Below are positions 8,791 to 18,443 of a DNA stretch of 64,000 bases, one piece after another. The translations under genes and the position numbers were made by a program. The stretch lies in assembly GCA_017431225.1 (NCBI GenBank), contig JAFRLM010000005.1, positions 1 through 64,000 on the forward strand. Direction: 5' to 3'. Position 1 is the first letter of the stretch. Every line of letters begins with the position of its first letter. The DNA comes from Erysipelotrichaceae bacterium. GTDB lineage: Bacteria > Bacillota_I > Bacilli_A > Erysipelotrichales > Erysipelotrichaceae. The notes below the pieces were generated by a model, which saw nothing but the letters and a program-made list of their open reading frames with translations, did not search any database and was not told the DNA's origin.

Positions 8791-10566
8791 CTATTCAAAG
8801 AAACGGTCGGCGATACGGGCGATATCGCTCCGTTCGCCAAGCTGCTTCCGCAACTCCTGCGCCTGGTAGACATTATCCGTAATGATCGCGTCTGCTTCAC
8901 TCAGCAGGAATTTTTTCTGCGCGTCTTCCTCGTTCGGTGTCCAGACGAGAACGCCTTTTCCCTGTTCGTGCATTCGTTCGATCATATCTTCAGTCGCGGA
9001 TTCTTCCTCCAGTCCGAGATAGTCACAGTTCAGTGCCGCGGTATCCCCGAACGTCAGAAAGGTCAGATAGGCCGTCTGCATATACGGATACTTTGTTTCC
9101 GCATAGTCGATCAGATCATATTTCAAAGAGATCAGGACGCACTGATCCGTCATCCCCTTTTCTTCGATCAGCGCAACGGCGTCATCGACCATCTTCGGAT
9201 CGGCGCTGTCGCCCTTGAGTTCAACAAACAGGACGAGACGGTCCTTTGACGCGTCAAGGATCTCCTCGAAAGTGGCGACTTTTTCGGTCTTATCCGGATG
9301 ATTCGGATCATGGATCTCCAGCTCCCGGATCTCCGCCAGAGTCATTTCTCCGGGTTTTTTGTTTACACCGGTAAGGCGGGCGAAAGTCGCGTCATGGTTG
9401 ATGATATAGTAACCATCCAGCGTTCGCTGGATATCGATCTCGCTTCCGTAGACTCCCGCTTCCGCTGCGGCATTGATCCCGGCGACCGTATTTTCCGGCG
9501 CTTCCTTTCCGCCTGCCCGGTGCGCGATCAGAAGAACGCCGGGATCGGCCGGAAAGATCCGGTCAAAATTCTTTTCCATGCCCCACGAGCCTACGACAAC
9601 AAAGATCAGCGCCGCGACGACCCCAAGCCAGACAAACGGATGAAAGCGGGAAGTGCGGACGGGCAGTCCGCTGTTTTCTTTTCCGCAATAGCGGTAATAC
9701 AGTTCGGTCATCCGCAGCATATAGAAAGAGACGACATAACTGTTGAAAAAACTGAAAACGGCCGCGCCGGTCAACAGGATGAAAAGATAGAGGAATCTTC
9801 TGCTGACATCGATCCCGATAAAGACGATCGCCGCCGTTACCATTATGACCACAAAGATCAGGAACAGCAGAACGTTCATCGCGACGATATTCAGTCCGAA
9901 AAGGAGCGTCTGTTTCCAGTGATTCTTCCAGTTCTTCCTTACCAGTTCTTTCGAATGCCGGATCGAATCGCGGACACTCATTTTGTCGATAACGACACCG
10001 TGGATGCAGAAAAGGTTCCGGATACCGATATAAGCGAAAACAAGTAAAACCAGTACATATGCCAGGTGATAAAGCGGCGTGGATTCGATCACCGAAGTGA
10101 TGAAGGAAGGGATATAAAGATCCCTGGTCAGTGCCATCGAGAACCCAACTCCGACAAGCGGCGCGATCAGCGCGATATAGAGTACGATCAGAAGTCCTTC
10201 CGGACACAGAAAAGCGCGGATCGAAAGCAGGCTCTCCTTAAGGGTGCTGCGGATCCGGTCCGGCTTGCCTTCGATCAGTTTTCCGGCATAAATGATCTTG
10301 GTGTTGATATCAAAGGCCAGGTACACAAAAAACACCGTCAGCCCGAACAGGATCAGAAGGATGCCCTGCCAGCTCGTAAACAGAAACATGAAGTCTCCGC
10401 TGCTGACGGCAACGCGTCCGGTCGAACGGAGGACCAGATCTGCCAGAGTTCTCAGGACCCACAGGATAACGATCAGCAATATGCCGACCACAAACTGATA
10501 TTCAAACAGATCAAGCATCGACTGCCAGTATGGCTTCCAGATGCTGCGGCGTTTTTGTTTTTCCAT
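8791..10566 (-). CDS. Membrane-anchored glycerophosphodiester phosphodiesterase
   Basis: Hydrolyses glycerophosphodiesters to glycerol-3-phosphate and an alcohol. The N-terminal half, about 340 residues, contains several hydrophobic segments and resembles the GPDPase membrane domain. The C-terminal catalytic domain starts at LLIAHRAGGKEAPENT and shows the conserved EIDIQRT and NHDATFARLTG motifs with the two catalytic histidines. The start is uncertain: ATG at 10566 gives the more natural MEKQKRRSIWKPYW, while an in-frame TTG at 10593 would add nine residues; neither has a strong ribosome site. It follows an esterase gene by a few bases and is likely cotranscribed with it. Confidence 0.9.
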   Translation of the reverse strand: MEKQKRRSIWKPYWQSMLDLFEYQFVVGILLIVILWVLRTLADLVLRSTGRVAVSSGDFMFLFTSWQGILLILFGLTVFFVYLAFDINTKIIYAGKLIEGKPDRIRSTLKESLLSIRAFLCPEGLLIVLYIALIAPLVGVGFSMALTRDLYIPSFITSVIESTPLYHLAYVLVLLVFAYIGIRNLFCIHGVVIDKMSVRDSIRHSKELVRKNWKNHWKQTLLFGLNIVAMNVLLFLIFVVIMVTAAIVFIGIDVSRRFLYLFILLTGAAVFSFFNSYVVSFYMLRMTELYYRYCGKENSGLPVRTSRFHPFVWLGVVAALIFVVVGSWGMEKNFDRIFPADPGVLLIAHRAGGKEAPENTVAGINAAAEAGVYGSEIDIQRTLDGYYIINHDATFARLTGVNKKPGEMTLAEIRELEIHDPNHPDKTEKVATFEEILDASKDRLVLFVELKGDSADPKMVDDAVALIEEKGMTDQCVLISLKYDLIDYAETKYPYMQTAYLTFLTFGDTAALNCDYLGLEEESATEDMIERMHEQGKGVLVWTPNEEDAQKKFLLSEADAIITDNVYQAQELRKQLGERSDIARIADRFFE

Positions 10567-10599
10567 TACTTCGATTTTATCACGCTGAAACAAGTGTTG

Positions 10600-11277
10600 T
10601 TAATTGATCAGGTTTTGAGCGCACCAGGAAAAGCCCTTCGCGCAGCGCTTTTCCGGATCGCGGAAATGATTTCCCTCATTCATCTCCAGAGTGCAGTGTT
10701 CAACTGTTCCGTCTTTCTGTAAAAGCTCAAGCTGCCTGCGGACACAGTCACCGACCGTCGCCATGACCGGATTCCGGGTCTTTTCTTCCTTGTCTCCGAG
10801 ACTCAGATAGATCGTTTTGACAAGCGGAAAACGTGTCTCAGCATAAGAGATCCAATCCGGAAACCAGACCGACGGGGAAACGGCCGCGACAGCGCTGAAA
10901 CGGTCTGTCTGATAGGCCGCCCACAAAGCGAAGAGCCCTGCCAGGGAATAGCCGCCCAGGATCACCGGAAGATCTTTCTGTCCGGCAAGTGCTTTATCTG
11001 TCAGCTCGTTAAGTGATCTCAGCGTTTCTTCCGCACCGGCACCAAAGCCTTCCTTTCCGAAGACCGGCGGCGCTTCCCAGGGCGAGAGATCCGTATTCCA
11101 GTTGTTTATCGCGGCTTTGAGGTAGAGAAAAGATCTGTCCATAAAAGAACAGATCTCATGGCAATCGTTATCGGTCTGCAGATCACGCGCGTCGACCGGC
11201 TGCAGCAGCAGGAACTGCGGCTCTTTCTGCAGATACAGGACACAGCTGTGTCCGTTGTGGACGAATTCTTTTCTCAC
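10600..11277 (-). CDS. Alpha/beta-hydrolase (putative esterase)
   Basis: A 225-residue alpha/beta-hydrolase with the nucleophile elbow ILGGYSLAGLFALW, a likely acid in LSLGDKEEKT and a C-terminal histidine in MNEGNHF. It has no signal peptide, so it should be cytosolic. It resembles the putative-esterase/Fes-like group; the substrate cannot be read from the sequence. It starts with GTG, and that codon overlaps the stop of the upstream membrane-protein gene (GTGA), so the two are translationally coupled. The run of four genes from 11738 to 7278 forms one operon. Confidence 0.75.
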   Translation of the reverse strand: MRKEFVHNGHSCVLYLQKEPQFLLLQPVDARDLQTDNDCHEICSFMDRSFLYLKAAINNWNTDLSPWEAPPVFGKEGFGAGAEETLRSLNELTDKALAGQKDLPVILGGYSLAGLFALWAAYQTDRFSAVAAVSPSVWFPDWISYAETRFPLVKTIYLSLGDKEEKTRNPVMATVGDCVRRQLELLQKDGTVEHCTLEMNEGNHFRDPEKRCAKGFSWCAQNLIN

Positions 11278-11738
11278 GCCTGTTTAACGAATTTCTCTGC
11301 CCATCTGCCGGCAGCATCCCCAAACAGCATCGGCGGGATGAAGGTCGCGACCCAGGCATAGGGAACGTTTGCCAGGAAAGTCGGCAGGATCACAGATGCC
11401 GGTTCACCGTTCAGGAAACAGGAAACGAACCAGGTCATGGTCGGAAGGATAAACAGGGTATTGATCGTATTGACGATCGTATTGACAGCCAGACCAAAAC
11501 CCAGCGATCCCTCTTTGGCGCCGATCGCCTTCGCGAAGGCAACGCCGGCCTTTTCGCCGGGGATAAAGGTCGTGATCAGGTTGATCACGCAGTAGGAGAA
11601 AAGATAACTGACGATATTCGCGGACAGCGGCGGGAACGATCCCCCGCGGACAACTGCCAGCGTGCCTAAAGTCAGGGTCATCATCAGACAGTTCAGCGCA
11701 TTTATGACAAAGTTCTTAAAGATACTGATCGCTTTCAT
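11274..11738 (-). CDS. Small four-helix membrane protein, function unknown
   Basis: 154 residues with about four hydrophobic helices (near 12-30, 42-60, 80-105 and 115-140) and a positively charged C-terminal tail, KFVKQA. I do not recognise the family with certainty; the helix arrangement is like small DUF2798-type proteins. It is the first gene of the leftward operon with the esterase, glycerophosphodiesterase and CmpB-like genes. A well-formed promoter and an AAGAGG ribosome site lie directly upstream. Confidence 0.6.
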   Translation of the reverse strand: MKAISIFKNFVINALNCLMMTLTLGTLAVVRGGSFPPLSANIVSYLFSYCVINLITTFIPGEKAGVAFAKAIGAKEGSLGFGLAVNTIVNTINTLFILPTMTWFVSCFLNGEPASVILPTFLANVPYAWVATFIPPMLFGDAAGRWAEKFVKQA

Positions 11739-11766
11739 ATTTTTTTACCTCTTTCAGTCTGTTCTT

Positions 11767-11795
11767 ATTCTAATGAGTGGAACCGATCGAAACAA
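11767..11795 (-). promoter_or_regulatory. Promoter of the esterase/glycerophosphodiesterase operon
   Basis: Minus-strand TTGTTT (11790-11795) and TAGAAT (11767-11772) are separated by 17 bases, about 30 bases before the first gene. The rest of the 332-base gap (11739-12070) holds a GC-rich hairpin at 11891-11906 and the promoter of the divergent ABC transporter; no small gene was found in it. Confidence 0.65.
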
Positions 11796-12013
11796 CGGAA
11801 TTACGGCCAAAAGTCCTCCCGCATTTTTGAAGTCTTTTGTAAAAACGTACATATGTCAGGAAAACCCAACATTTTTTCTATACTATCCGTCCGCGGTGCC
11901 ACCGCCGGAATCTGCCGTACCTATCGGGAAAAACAAAAACTTCTGTCACAATATAGCGAATTGTGTATCATTTTATTCATTTTTATTTCTACCTATATAA
12001 TCCTTATTTAATA

Positions 12014-12054
12014 TATAATGGAATTTGCGATTGTAAGCGCATTCACACTTACAA
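12014..12054 (+). promoter_or_regulatory. Promoter -10 and downstream inverted repeat of the iron-type ABC operon
   Basis: TATAAT at 12014-12019 (another at 11996-12001) precedes a perfect inverted repeat TTGTAAG (12031-12037) and CTTACAA (12048-12054) separated by 10 bases. The repeat falls at the predicted transcription start and just before the AAAGGAAAGG ribosome region. Its place and symmetry suit a repressor operator. Which regulator binds is unknown, and the sequence is not a classical Fur box. Confidence 0.45.
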
Positions 12055-12070
12055 AGGAAAGGAATACAAA

Positions 12071-13138
12071 ATGAAAAAACTACTGACACTTTTACTCGCT
12101 GCAGCTCTGCTTCTCGCGATCGCAGGCTGCGGCTCCAAGCAGACTCCTTCTGACCAGCCGGCCGGCGAAGAGACCGCAGAACTCAGCGGCAAGCTCGTTC
12201 TTTACTCTCCGGCAAACGAAGAAGAATACAACATGGTCGTTGACGCATTCAAGGCTAAGTATCCGAACGTTGAGATCGAGACCGTTCAGGGCGGTTCCGG
12301 TGAACTGAAGACAAGACTTGAAGGCGAACAGGAAAATCCGCAGGCTGACGTTATGTTCGGCGGTCTGACCCAGGCGGATGCTTATGCTTACAAGGATCTC
12401 TGGGCTGACTACGTTTCCCCGAACGATGCAGGTCTTGCTGAAGCATACCGCAACGATACCGGAAAAGTTACGATGAAATCCATCAACATCCAGGTTCTGT
12501 TCTACAACAACGAACTGGCTGAACAGGCAGGCGTTGAGATCACAGGTCTGCAGGACCTCCTGAACCCGGCATTAAAGGGCAAGATCGTCATGGCTGACCC
12601 GTCCGCTTCCGCAACAGCTTACCGCTGGCTGACATGCATCCTCTACGTCATGGGCAACGGCGATCCGGAAAGCGAAGAAGCATGGAGCTATCTTGAAGCT
12701 CTGATCCAGAACCTCGACGGCAAGCTCGCTTCCTCCATGTCCAATACCCATAAGGGCGTTTACGAAGGCGAATACGTTGTCGGTCTGACATCCGAATCCA
12801 ACGGCGTTTCCTATCTCGAAGACGGCTTCGGCGATAAGGTCACAGTCGTATATCCGGCAGAAGGCACAACTGCTGCTTCCTACGGTGTCGCTCTGATCAA
12901 CAAGTGCCCGAACGAAGAAACAGGTAAGGCATTCATCGACTTCATCATCTCCGATGAAGGACAGCAGATCTATGCTGAAAGCTCCCTGCGTCCGGCAAAC
13001 TTCAACTTCAAGAACACCAGCGAATTCCTGCCGGATGTCACAACGATCAAGCTCGTAACCGAAGATTACCAGTACATCGCTGAACATCGTCAGGAGATCC
13101 TGGATCGTTTCAATGACCTCTGGGCAAAATACAACTAA
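12071..13138 (+). CDS. ABC transporter solute-binding lipoprotein, iron(III)/AfuA-FbpA type
   Basis: A 355-residue extracellular binding protein. The start was set at 12071, where MKKLLTLLLAAALLLAIAGC forms a lipoprotein signal with lipobox AIAGC, and an AAAGGAAAGG ribosome site precedes it. The mature part follows the family 1 solute-binding pattern: LVLYSPANEEEYNMVVDAFKAKYP near the start and ADVMFGGLTQAD. The following ATPase and double-domain permease make a complete importer of the ferric-iron class. Ligand is inferred from the transporter class only; phosphonate or another small anion is an alternative. Confidence 0.8.
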   Translation: MKKLLTLLLAAALLLAIAGCGSKQTPSDQPAGEETAELSGKLVLYSPANEEEYNMVVDAFKAKYPNVEIETVQGGSGELKTRLEGEQENPQADVMFGGLTQADAYAYKDLWADYVSPNDAGLAEAYRNDTGKVTMKSINIQVLFYNNELAEQAGVEITGLQDLLNPALKGKIVMADPSASATAYRWLTCILYVMGNGDPESEEAWSYLEALIQNLDGKLASSMSNTHKGVYEGEYVVGLTSESNGVSYLEDGFGDKVTVVYPAEGTTAASYGVALINKCPNEETGKAFIDFIISDEGQQIYAESSLRPANFNFKNTSEFLPDVTTIKLVTEDYQYIAEHRQEILDRFNDLWAKYN

Positions 13139-13153
13139 TAAAGAGTAAAACAC

Positions 13154-14242
13154 ATGGAAGTCAATATCAGAATCAACCATGCGCTGAAGAAATATGGCGA
13201 TAACGTTGTTATTCCTGATCTGAGCCTGGACATCAAGCCGGGAGAGTTCTTCACTCTCCTCGGCCCGTCCGGCTGCGGCAAGACAACGCTTCTGAGAATG
13301 ATTGCCGGGTTTAACTCGATCGAAGGAGGCGACTTCTATTTCAACGATACCCGTATCAACGATATGGAGCCCTCCAAACGGAATATCGGCATGGTATTCC
13401 AGAACTACGCCATTTTCCCGCATATGTCCGTTCGCAAGAACGTTGAGTTCGGCCTCGTCAATAAGAAGAAGCCGAAAGACCAGATCAAAACGATCAGCGA
13501 AAAGTATATGAAGCTCATGCATATCGATGAGTATGCAGACCGTATGCCATCCCAGCTCTCCGGCGGCCAGCAGCAGCGCGTTGCCCTGGCAAGAGCGCTC
13601 GCGATCGAACCGGATGTCCTTTTGATGGATGAACCGCTCAGTAACCTCGACGCCAAACTGCGTGTTGAAATGCGTCAGGTCATCAAGGAAGTCCAGCAGG
13701 AAGTCGGCATCACGACTGTCTATGTCACCCACGACCAGGAAGAAGCGATGGCTGTCTCCGACCGCATCGCGGTCTTCAAGAGCGGCGTTATCCAGCAGAT
13801 CGGCACCCCGCATCAGCTGTATCAGCGTCCGCAGAACACCTTCGTCGCTTTCTTCATCGGACGTTCCAACCTGCTTGACGGCAAGCTGGTCCATGAAGGC
13901 GGAAAGACTTTCGTGGTCTTCAACAACGGCTTCCGTCAGGAAATGACAAATATCGTTGACTGCGAAGATCAGGAAGTCAAGATCTCCGTCCGTCCGGAAG
14001 AATTCGTCATGAGCGATGACGGCACCGGCATCAGCGGTGTTGTCGAACAGACAACGTTCCTCGGGATCTCCACCAACTACTTCATCCGCACCGACCACGG
14101 TGAACGGGTCGAAGTAAACGAAGAGTCCCAGGTCGGCAAATCCCTGCAGAAGGGTGACCGTGTATGTCTGAAAGTCAAAGCACACAAGATCAATGTATTT
14201 AACAAAGAGGGCAGCGCATCACTGGTCGTGAAAGAGGTCTGA
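13154..14242 (+). CDS. ABC transporter ATP-binding protein (FbpC/PotA type)
   Basis: The cytosolic energising subunit of the importer. Walker A GPSGCGKTT (37-45), signature LSGGQQQR (135-142), Walker B LLMDEP (156-161) and the switch HDQEEAM are all intact. After residue 240 comes a TOBE-type C-terminal region, ending in KVKAHKINVFNKEG, as in the FbpC/PotA/MalK class. Length 362 is usual. It follows the binding-protein gene by 15 bases and is separated by one base from the permease gene. Confidence 0.9.
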   Translation: MEVNIRINHALKKYGDNVVIPDLSLDIKPGEFFTLLGPSGCGKTTLLRMIAGFNSIEGGDFYFNDTRINDMEPSKRNIGMVFQNYAIFPHMSVRKNVEFGLVNKKKPKDQIKTISEKYMKLMHIDEYADRMPSQLSGGQQQRVALARALAIEPDVLLMDEPLSNLDAKLRVEMRQVIKEVQQEVGITTVYVTHDQEEAMAVSDRIAVFKSGVIQQIGTPHQLYQRPQNTFVAFFIGRSNLLDGKLVHEGGKTFVVFNNGFRQEMTNIVDCEDQEVKISVRPEEFVMSDDGTGISGVVEQTTFLGISTNYFIRTDHGERVEVNEESQVGKSLQKGDRVCLKVKAHKINVFNKEGSASLVVKEV

Positions 14243-14243
14243 C

Positions 14244-15893
14244 ATGAATAAGAACAAACTGAATGTCTGGCACATCTTTTCGCTCCTGCTCCTTGTCTTT
14301 GATCTGTTATTCATCGTTTATCCGCTGTTCAATGTCCTGAAGAACTCGATCATTATCGATCATCAGTTCTCTTTGGCGCATTTCGTCCGTTTCTTCGGTG
14401 ATTCCTATTATCTTGATACCCTCATCAACAGCTTGAAGGTCGCCTTCGTAGTCACCCTCACTTCTCTTTTCTTCGGTATCCTGCTCGCCTACGCGAACAC
14501 GATCTATGAACTGAAGGGAAGCCTGTTCCTGCAGATCGTCACGATCCTCTGCTCCATGTCGGCTCCGTTCGTCGGCGCCTATTCCTGGATCCTGCTGCTC
14601 GGACGAGGAGGCGCGATCACCACATTCCTGAAAGATGTCCTGAATGTGGCGGCGCCAAGCATCTACGGTTTCGGCGGTATTGTTCTGGTCATGACGACCA
14701 AACTATTCCCGCTCGTTTACCTCTATGTCAGCGGCGCTCTCAAGGGTATCGACCAGTCTTTGATGGAAGCAGCGGAGAATCTGCAATGCACCGGTTTCAA
14801 ACGCTTTACCAAAGTCGTTCTGCCCCTCTGTATGCCTTCGATCCTGGCAGTTGCCCTGATGGTCTTCCTGCGGGCAATGGCTGACTTCGGTACGCCTGTA
14901 CTGATCGGTGAAGGCTACCGTACCTTCTCGGTCGAGATCTACAAGCAGTACATCGGTGAAGGCGGTATGGACCATGGCTTCGCAGCCGCGATCTCGATCA
15001 TCGCGATCATGATCACCGCTGTGATCTTCTTTACCCAGAAGGCCGTCTCCAAACGCTTCAGCTTCAAGATGGACAGCATGCATCCGATCCAGAAACAGAA
15101 AGCGGAAGGATTATTTGGTGTCCTGCTGCATGTCTATTCCTACCTCGTTGTAGCGATCTCCTTCATGCCGCAGCTCTACATCATCTACACCTCGTTCCGC
15201 AATGTTTCGAAGTCCGGTAATACCTTCGTCGCCGGCTATTCGCTGAATAACTACAAGGCTTTCCTGGCCCGTATGGGACAGGCGGTCCCGACCACACTTC
15301 TGATCGGCGTCGTTACTTTAGCGCTGACACTGGTGATCGCTGTTCTGACAGCGTATCTGATCGTACGCCGCAACAATAAGATCAATTCCGCCCTGGATAC
15401 ACTCAGCATGATCCCGTACATCGTTCCGGGTTCTGTTGTCGGTATCTCCATGGTCATGGGCTTCTCCACCGGACCGCTCGTTTTGACCGGTACGATGGCC
15501 ATCATGATCATCGCGATCGCGATCCGAAGAATGCCGTACACGATCCGAAGCTCCGTCGCGACTCTGCAGCAGATCCCGCTGACAGTCGAAGAAGCAGCGG
15601 AGAGCCTTGGCTGCAGCAAATTCAAGACTTTCATCAAAATCACCGTCCCGATGATGATGCGCGGTATCATCTCCGGCGCGATCGTTTCCTGGATCACGAT
15701 CCTGACCGAACTCTCCAGCTCGATCATTCTCTACAGCTCGAAGACTACGACACTGACGCTGTCGACCTACATCTTTGTATCGCGCGGCACCTTAGGTCCG
15801 GCTGCAGCATCCGCATCGATCCTGACACTGTTCACGACCGTATCCCTGCTGCTGTTCTTCAAGCTGACAAAGTCCAGTGATCTGGCATTATAG
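14244..15893 (+). CDS. ABC transporter permease, two fused permease domains (FbpB type)
   Basis: 549 residues with about twelve membrane segments and two binding-protein-dependent permease domains joined in one chain. Each carries an EAA loop: MEAAENLQCTGFKRFTKVVL (about 172-191) and EEAAESLGCSKFKTF in the second half. This duplicated form is typical of the FbpB/AfuB ferric-iron permeases. It completes the operon with the binding protein and ATPase and is followed by a strong terminator. Confidence 0.9.
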   Translation: MNKNKLNVWHIFSLLLLVFDLLFIVYPLFNVLKNSIIIDHQFSLAHFVRFFGDSYYLDTLINSLKVAFVVTLTSLFFGILLAYANTIYELKGSLFLQIVTILCSMSAPFVGAYSWILLLGRGGAITTFLKDVLNVAAPSIYGFGGIVLVMTTKLFPLVYLYVSGALKGIDQSLMEAAENLQCTGFKRFTKVVLPLCMPSILAVALMVFLRAMADFGTPVLIGEGYRTFSVEIYKQYIGEGGMDHGFAAAISIIAIMITAVIFFTQKAVSKRFSFKMDSMHPIQKQKAEGLFGVLLHVYSYLVVAISFMPQLYIIYTSFRNVSKSGNTFVAGYSLNNYKAFLARMGQAVPTTLLIGVVTLALTLVIAVLTAYLIVRRNNKINSALDTLSMIPYIVPGSVVGISMVMGFSTGPLVLTGTMAIMIIAIAIRRMPYTIRSSVATLQQIPLTVEEAAESLGCSKFKTFIKITVPMMMRGIISGAIVSWITILTELSSSIILYSSKTTTLTLSTYIFVSRGTLGPAAASASILTLFTTVSLLLFFKLTKSSDLAL

Positions 15894-15930
15894 AGATCCT
15901 CTCTGCACCGATCCGAAAAACATTCTTAAA

Positions 15931-15960
15931 ACACTGTCCGGCAACGGACAGTGTTTTTTG
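15931..15960 (+). terminator. Terminator after the ABC operon
   Basis: A perfect 10-bp stem ACACTGTCCG/CGGACAGTGT with a GCAA loop is followed by a T run. It may also serve the convergent M50 gene. Confidence 0.9.
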
Positions 15961-16001
15961 ATATATAAAATGCCGGAGTATTTGCACCTTCCGGCATTGG
16001 T

Positions 16002-17213
16002 TCATTCGTTTCCCGCAGGTTCCTGTTCTGTCTGTTCTCTCGCGGGTTCCTCTTCCGCTTCATCGGGAACGAAATGCTGCTGAGCGATCTCCAGCATTTC
16101 TCTTTCCGTCTCGATCTCAGAAGGATAGGGGAAGGTCTCCACGTTCTTCTCAAAACGTTCAAGGATCTTTTCCGCTTTCGCGGTATCGCGCTCTGCCAGC
16201 AGCGCGTAAGCGTATTCCGTGCGGATCACAGAGGGGAATGTAGTCATCTGCTTCATCAGTTCCTTCTGCTGTTTGTTCAGCAGAGAGTCCAGAACATCCT
16301 TCCGGTTCAGGCCGATAAGTTCGAGAAAGACGCGGTCGCAGATCAGAAGACTGCGGTGCACATCAACGATCCTGCTTTCGACGCTCAGCATATGTTCCAT
16401 CAATGCGTCAGCCTCATCGAAACGATGCTGATCCATCAGGCGGTTGCAGGTCAGAACGCCGACCGTCGCCATCAGGCCGTTGTCCATATCTTTCTCCTGC
16501 GCTTCATACCATTCTTCCGGCTGAATGAACCATTCCTCCGGCATGTCCTTAAGACGAACGCCTCTCGCTGATAATTCATTCGCCTTCATCTGGATCCAGA
16601 AGGCGCGCATCGCCTTCCTACTGCGGAAGATCGTCAGCGCGTTGCATCCGTCGTTATCGACCAGACCGATATGCATGGGCAGCCCGTTCGTGACCGCAAG
16701 TCCGACGCCGAACAGAGTGAGCATCTGCAGAAACAGCTTCAGGATCGAATCCGGACGGAGGAATGCGGAAAGGAAAAGGAAAAGGGCTGCGGTGAGAAGA
16801 TTCATGATCGCGCCACCGAAATTGTAGAGCAGGAACGGGATCTTCCCGTCTTTCAGATCCGGAGGACCCATCAGACACTGACCTCCGGTCCCGGGGATCG
16901 ATAAGCGCCGGAAACGGATCTTTCCGTTCTCTTTGATCCACATCCAGTTATGGATACGGAAAGAACTGAAACGGTAGCCCGTCAGAAGACCGAAGACAAG
17001 ATGACCGGCTTCGTGGATGACCGTCTGCGCCAGCATCGCGATATAGACCCCTGCGACAAGCACAACAAAAAGCAGTATGCGCATTGCTCCGGGTTTCTGG
17101 CTGACTCCGAAGATATAGCGCATATTCAAAGCGCCGGCGGTTGCGCCGAGAAGCGCGTACAGCAGGGTGGCCAGCCATTTCTGACTAGATGGTCTCTTCT
17201 TATTCTGCGTCAT
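16002..17213 (-). CDS. M50-family membrane metalloprotease-like protein
   Basis: 403 residues. The N-terminal part has membrane helices (about 14-35, 45-65) and the zinc motif HEAGH (67-71) of site-2-type M50 proteases. A further motif, GLVDNDGCNAL, supplies the conserved Asp-Gly of the family's third zinc ligand region. The long C-terminal part after residue 200 is soluble and helical, ending in a Glu-rich tail (DEAEEEPAREQTEQEPAGNE). Substrate is unknown. A TATAAT on the minus strand (17235-17240) gives it its own promoter, divergent from mtnA. Confidence 0.75.
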   Translation of the reverse strand: MTQNKKRPSSQKWLATLLYALLGATAGALNMRYIFGVSQKPGAMRILLFVVLVAGVYIAMLAQTVIHEAGHLVFGLLTGYRFSSFRIHNWMWIKENGKIRFRRLSIPGTGGQCLMGPPDLKDGKIPFLLYNFGGAIMNLLTAALFLFLSAFLRPDSILKLFLQMLTLFGVGLAVTNGLPMHIGLVDNDGCNALTIFRSRKAMRAFWIQMKANELSARGVRLKDMPEEWFIQPEEWYEAQEKDMDNGLMATVGVLTCNRLMDQHRFDEADALMEHMLSVESRIVDVHRSLLICDRVFLELIGLNRKDVLDSLLNKQQKELMKQMTTFPSVIRTEYAYALLAERDTAKAEKILERFEKNVETFPYPSEIETEREMLEIAQQHFVPDEAEEEPAREQTEQEPAGNE

Positions 17214-17307
17214 AGTCTCTCTTTACTGATTTTGATTATAGCGCAAAAGACATCAACCTATAAAACGGCGCCCTGCGGAACAGCCTTACGGGATACTTCA
17301 CATCCGT

Positions 17308-17313
17308 TATAAT
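17308..17313 (+). promoter_or_regulatory. -10 element of the mtnA promoter
   Basis: TATAAT lies 45 bases before the mtnA start. The -35 region (CTTACG, 17285-17290) is weak. Confidence 0.45.
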
Positions 17314-17357
17314 AAGAGTAGACAATACGGCAGATATTGCCGGAAAGGATCATTATC

Positions 17358-18428
17358 ATGAACAACGCAACTGAAGTCATGCATGCGAAAAACATCTCTC
17401 TTTCCAAGGATCTCTCCAAGGTGGTGATCATCGATCAGACACAGCTGCCAAATCGTCTGGTCTATGTGGAAGTGGACGAGCTGGAAGACTGCTGGAAAGC
17501 GATCCATACACTGCAGGTGCGCGGAGCGCCGGCGATCGGTATTTTTGCCGGGTACGCGCTTTATGTTTTATCCAGAAAATATCAGGACCTTCCGTACGAT
17601 TCCTTTAAGGAACGTTTTGACCATGATGCGGAGTATCTGAATACTTCCCGTCCGACCGCGGTCAATCTGTTCTGGGCAACGGACCGTATGAAAAAGCTCG
17701 TTGCCAGCAGCAAAGATCTGCCGGTACCGGCGATCGTGGAAAAAGTCTGTCAGGAAGCAAAGAAGATCCACCAGGAAGACATCGATATGTGTCTGAAGAT
17801 CTCCGAATACGGTCTGTCTTTACTGAAAGAGGGAGAAGGTGTCCTTACGCACTGCAACGCCGGTCCGCTGGCGACCAGCCGCTACGGCACAGCGATCGGC
17901 CCGATGCTGCTGGGAAAGGAAAGAGGGATCAATGTCCGTGTATATTCGGATGAGACCCGTCCGCTCCTGCAGGGGGCAAGACTCACTTCCTATGAGCTGC
18001 AGAAAGCCGGCGTGGATGTAACGCTGATCTGCGACAACATGGCTTCGATCGTTATGAAGAATGGCTGGGTCGATAAGGTCTTCCTGGGCTGCGACCGTAT
18101 CGCCGCCAATGGAGACTTCGCCAACAAGATCGGCACCAGCGGTGTCGCGATCCTTGCCAAATACTACGGTATTCCGTTCTATTCCCTGGGACCCTCCAGC
18201 ACGATCGACTTCAACTGTCCGACCGGGAAGGAGATCGAGATCGAGCTCCGTGATCCCGACGAGATCAAAAACAAGTGGTACGCCGAACCGATGGCTTTGC
18301 CGGATGTGAAATGTTATAACCCAGCATTCGATGTGACGGATCATGAACTTCTGACCGGGATCATTACCGAAAAGGGCATCGTCTATCCGCCGTTCGAAGA
18401 GAATCTGAAGAAGCTCTTCAACAAATAA
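17358..18428 (+). CDS. mtnA: S-methyl-5-thioribose-1-phosphate isomerase
   Basis: Isomerises methylthioribose-1-phosphate to methylthioribulose-1-phosphate in methionine salvage. The ATG at 17358 is chosen over an in-frame TTG at 17337 because GGAAAGGA sits about ten bases upstream. Family features are intact: [30 protein letters not shown] with the catalytic Cys, and [19 protein letters not shown] with the catalytic Asp. No other salvage gene (mtnK, mtnB, mtnD) is in the window, so it may belong to an alternative pathway such as the 5-deoxyribose/DHAP shunt, or its partners lie elsewhere. Length 356 is normal. Confidence 0.93.
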   Translation: MNNATEVMHAKNISLSKDLSKVVIIDQTQLPNRLVYVEVDELEDCWKAIHTLQVRGAPAIGIFAGYALYVLSRKYQDLPYDSFKERFDHDAEYLNTSRPTAVNLFWATDRMKKLVASSKDLPVPAIVEKVCQEAKKIHQEDIDMCLKISEYGLSLLKEGEGVLTHCNAGPLATSRYGTAIGPMLLGKERGINVRVYSDETRPLLQGARLTSYELQKAGVDVTLICDNMASIVMKNGWVDKVFLGCDRIAANGDFANKIGTSGVAILAKYYGIPFYSLGPSSTIDFNCPTGKEIEIELRDPDEIKNKWYAEPMALPDVKCYNPAFDVTDHELLTGIITEKGIVYPPFEENLKKLFNK

Positions 18429-18443
18429 TTTTTTCATATTCGA

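Noticed and set aside
11891..11906. On the minus strand GGCGGTGGCACCGCGG, very like the T-box core
   Set aside because: No stem I, specifier loop or following terminator could be found, and the promoter of the downstream operon lies after it. It is best read as a chance GC-rich hairpin, though a T-box remnant is possible.
12572..14185. Long open frame of 537 codons on the minus strand, opposite the ABC transporter genes
   Set aside because: It lies entirely over well-supported plus-strand genes with ABC motifs, has no ribosome site and a protein composition typical of an antisense frame.
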